This document shows, piece after piece, positions 6,075 to 6,554 of a stretch of DNA of 6,554 nt (positions are counted from its first letter, which is position 1; each line of letters starts with the position of its first letter). The notes below the pieces were generated by a model, which saw nothing but the letters and a program-made list of their open reading frames with translations, searched no databases and was not told where the DNA came from. A program made the position numbers and the translations under genes. Source of the DNA: Micrococcales bacterium (GTDB taxonomy: Bacteria; Actinomycetota; Actinomycetes; S36-B12); contig PBWE01000007.1 in assembly GCA_002728915.1 (NCBI GenBank), positions 15,174-21,727 on the forward strand, written 5' to 3'.

Positions 6075-6554
6075 CTAGCGAGTGCCGTTTGCTGCCAGTT
6101 CTTGGACCAGCTCGGCGTTCTCCTGAAGAACGAAGCCAGGACCGGTGTAGACGGGCTGTCCACCACCGAGCTCGTGGCCGTTGATCAGGTTCAGGTACAG
6201 CAGCACAACGGACATGTAGCCCTGTGCGTACTGCTGCTGATCGATGGCGAATGCGAGATCACCATCGGCGATCGACTGCACGGCTTCGCCGGACAGGTCG
6301 ACGGTGCCGATCATGATGTCGCGACCAACTGCCTCGGCGGCCGGCTGTGCGGCCTGCGTGGCGATGTCGGCGTTGAGAGCGAACACCGCGTCGATGTCCG
6401 GATCAGCCTCAAGCTTGGCCTGGATCTCAGCCTGGCTCTGGGCGATGTCGGCGAGTCCAGCGCTGAGCTGCAGGTTCTCGACGTTGCCGAACGTGTCAGC
6501 GGCGCCGTCGCAGCGCTCCTGGAGACCGATGTTGTTCTGCTCCTGGATCGGGCA
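6075..6554 (-). CDS. Sugar/cyclitol ABC transporter substrate-binding protein, C-terminal part
   Basis: The gene enters from the right edge. Its last 159 codons are visible in one open frame, and the N-terminus, with the expected signal or lipoprotein sequence, lies outside. The visible part is the second half of a periplasmic-binding (Peripla_BP_4) domain of the ribose/inositol type. Reading from the edge, a Cys-containing NNIGLQERCDG segment is followed by LADIAQSQAEIQAKLEADPDID, a helix typical of the sugar-binding fold. VFALNADIATQAAQPA, the IGTVDLSGEAVQSI strand-turn and AIDQQQYAQGYMSV come next; the last is a hallmark of the family hinge and binding cleft. The tail GGGQPVYTGPGFVLQENAELVQELA is also typical. 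The whole protein would be about 340-370 residues, so a little under half is seen. It delivers substrate to the adjacent permease and should be anchored outside the cytoplasmic membrane. The GTG at 6386 is internal, not a start. Confidence 0.9.
   Translation of the reverse strand, partial: CPIQEQNNIGLQERCDGAADTFGNVENLQLSAGLADIAQSQAEIQAKLEADPDIDAVFALNADIATQAAQPAAEAVGRDIMIGTVDLSGEAVQSIADGDLAFAIDQQQYAQGYMSVVLLYLNLINGHELGGGQPVYTGPGFVLQENAELVQELAANGTR

Overview
The window is G+C-rich, densely coded DNA that looks like an actinobacterial chromosome. The main clue is the leftmost gene, a DUF3145 protein, a family known to me essentially only from Actinobacteria. GTG starts, GGAGG-type ribosome sites and high-GC codon use fit. 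I cannot name a genus. No RNA genes, mobile elements, CRISPR arrays or phage genes were seen.

Left part (49-2591): a DUF3145 gene (minus strand) diverges from bioY, the biotin-specific S component of an ECF transporter. bioY is followed on the plus strand, 7 and 26 nt apart, by a small four-helix membrane protein with a Cys-x-x-Cys motif that I do not recognise and by a peptidase E-like (S51) serine hydrolase. The three plus genes look like one transcript. No energising partners (bioM/bioN) are present in the window. A perfect 9-bp hairpin stands just before the bioY ribosome site, and a 15-bp tandem duplication built the start region of the peptidase gene.

Right part (2594-6554), all minus strand and read right to left: the C-terminal part of a sugar-type periplasmic-binding lipoprotein (cut by the window edge), an RbsC-type permease, a single-cassette ATPase overlapping it by 4 nt, an inositol 2-dehydrogenase-like oxidoreductase (iolG type), and a small unknown membrane protein. 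The simplest reading is a cyclitol uptake and first-oxidation operon: the binding protein captures myo-inositol or a relative, the permease and ATPase import it, and the dehydrogenase oxidises it to the inosose. A strong hairpin, with a GNRA tetraloop and a G-U pair that exists only in the operon's RNA strand, sits between the binding-protein and permease genes. It probably sets unequal expression of the two.

The two blocks meet tail to tail at 2591/2594 with 2 nt between stop codons. Most of the window is recognisable transport and metabolism. The less explained parts are the two orphan membrane proteins, the bioY neighbourhood and the intergenic RNA structures. I did not find evidence for a wholly new system.
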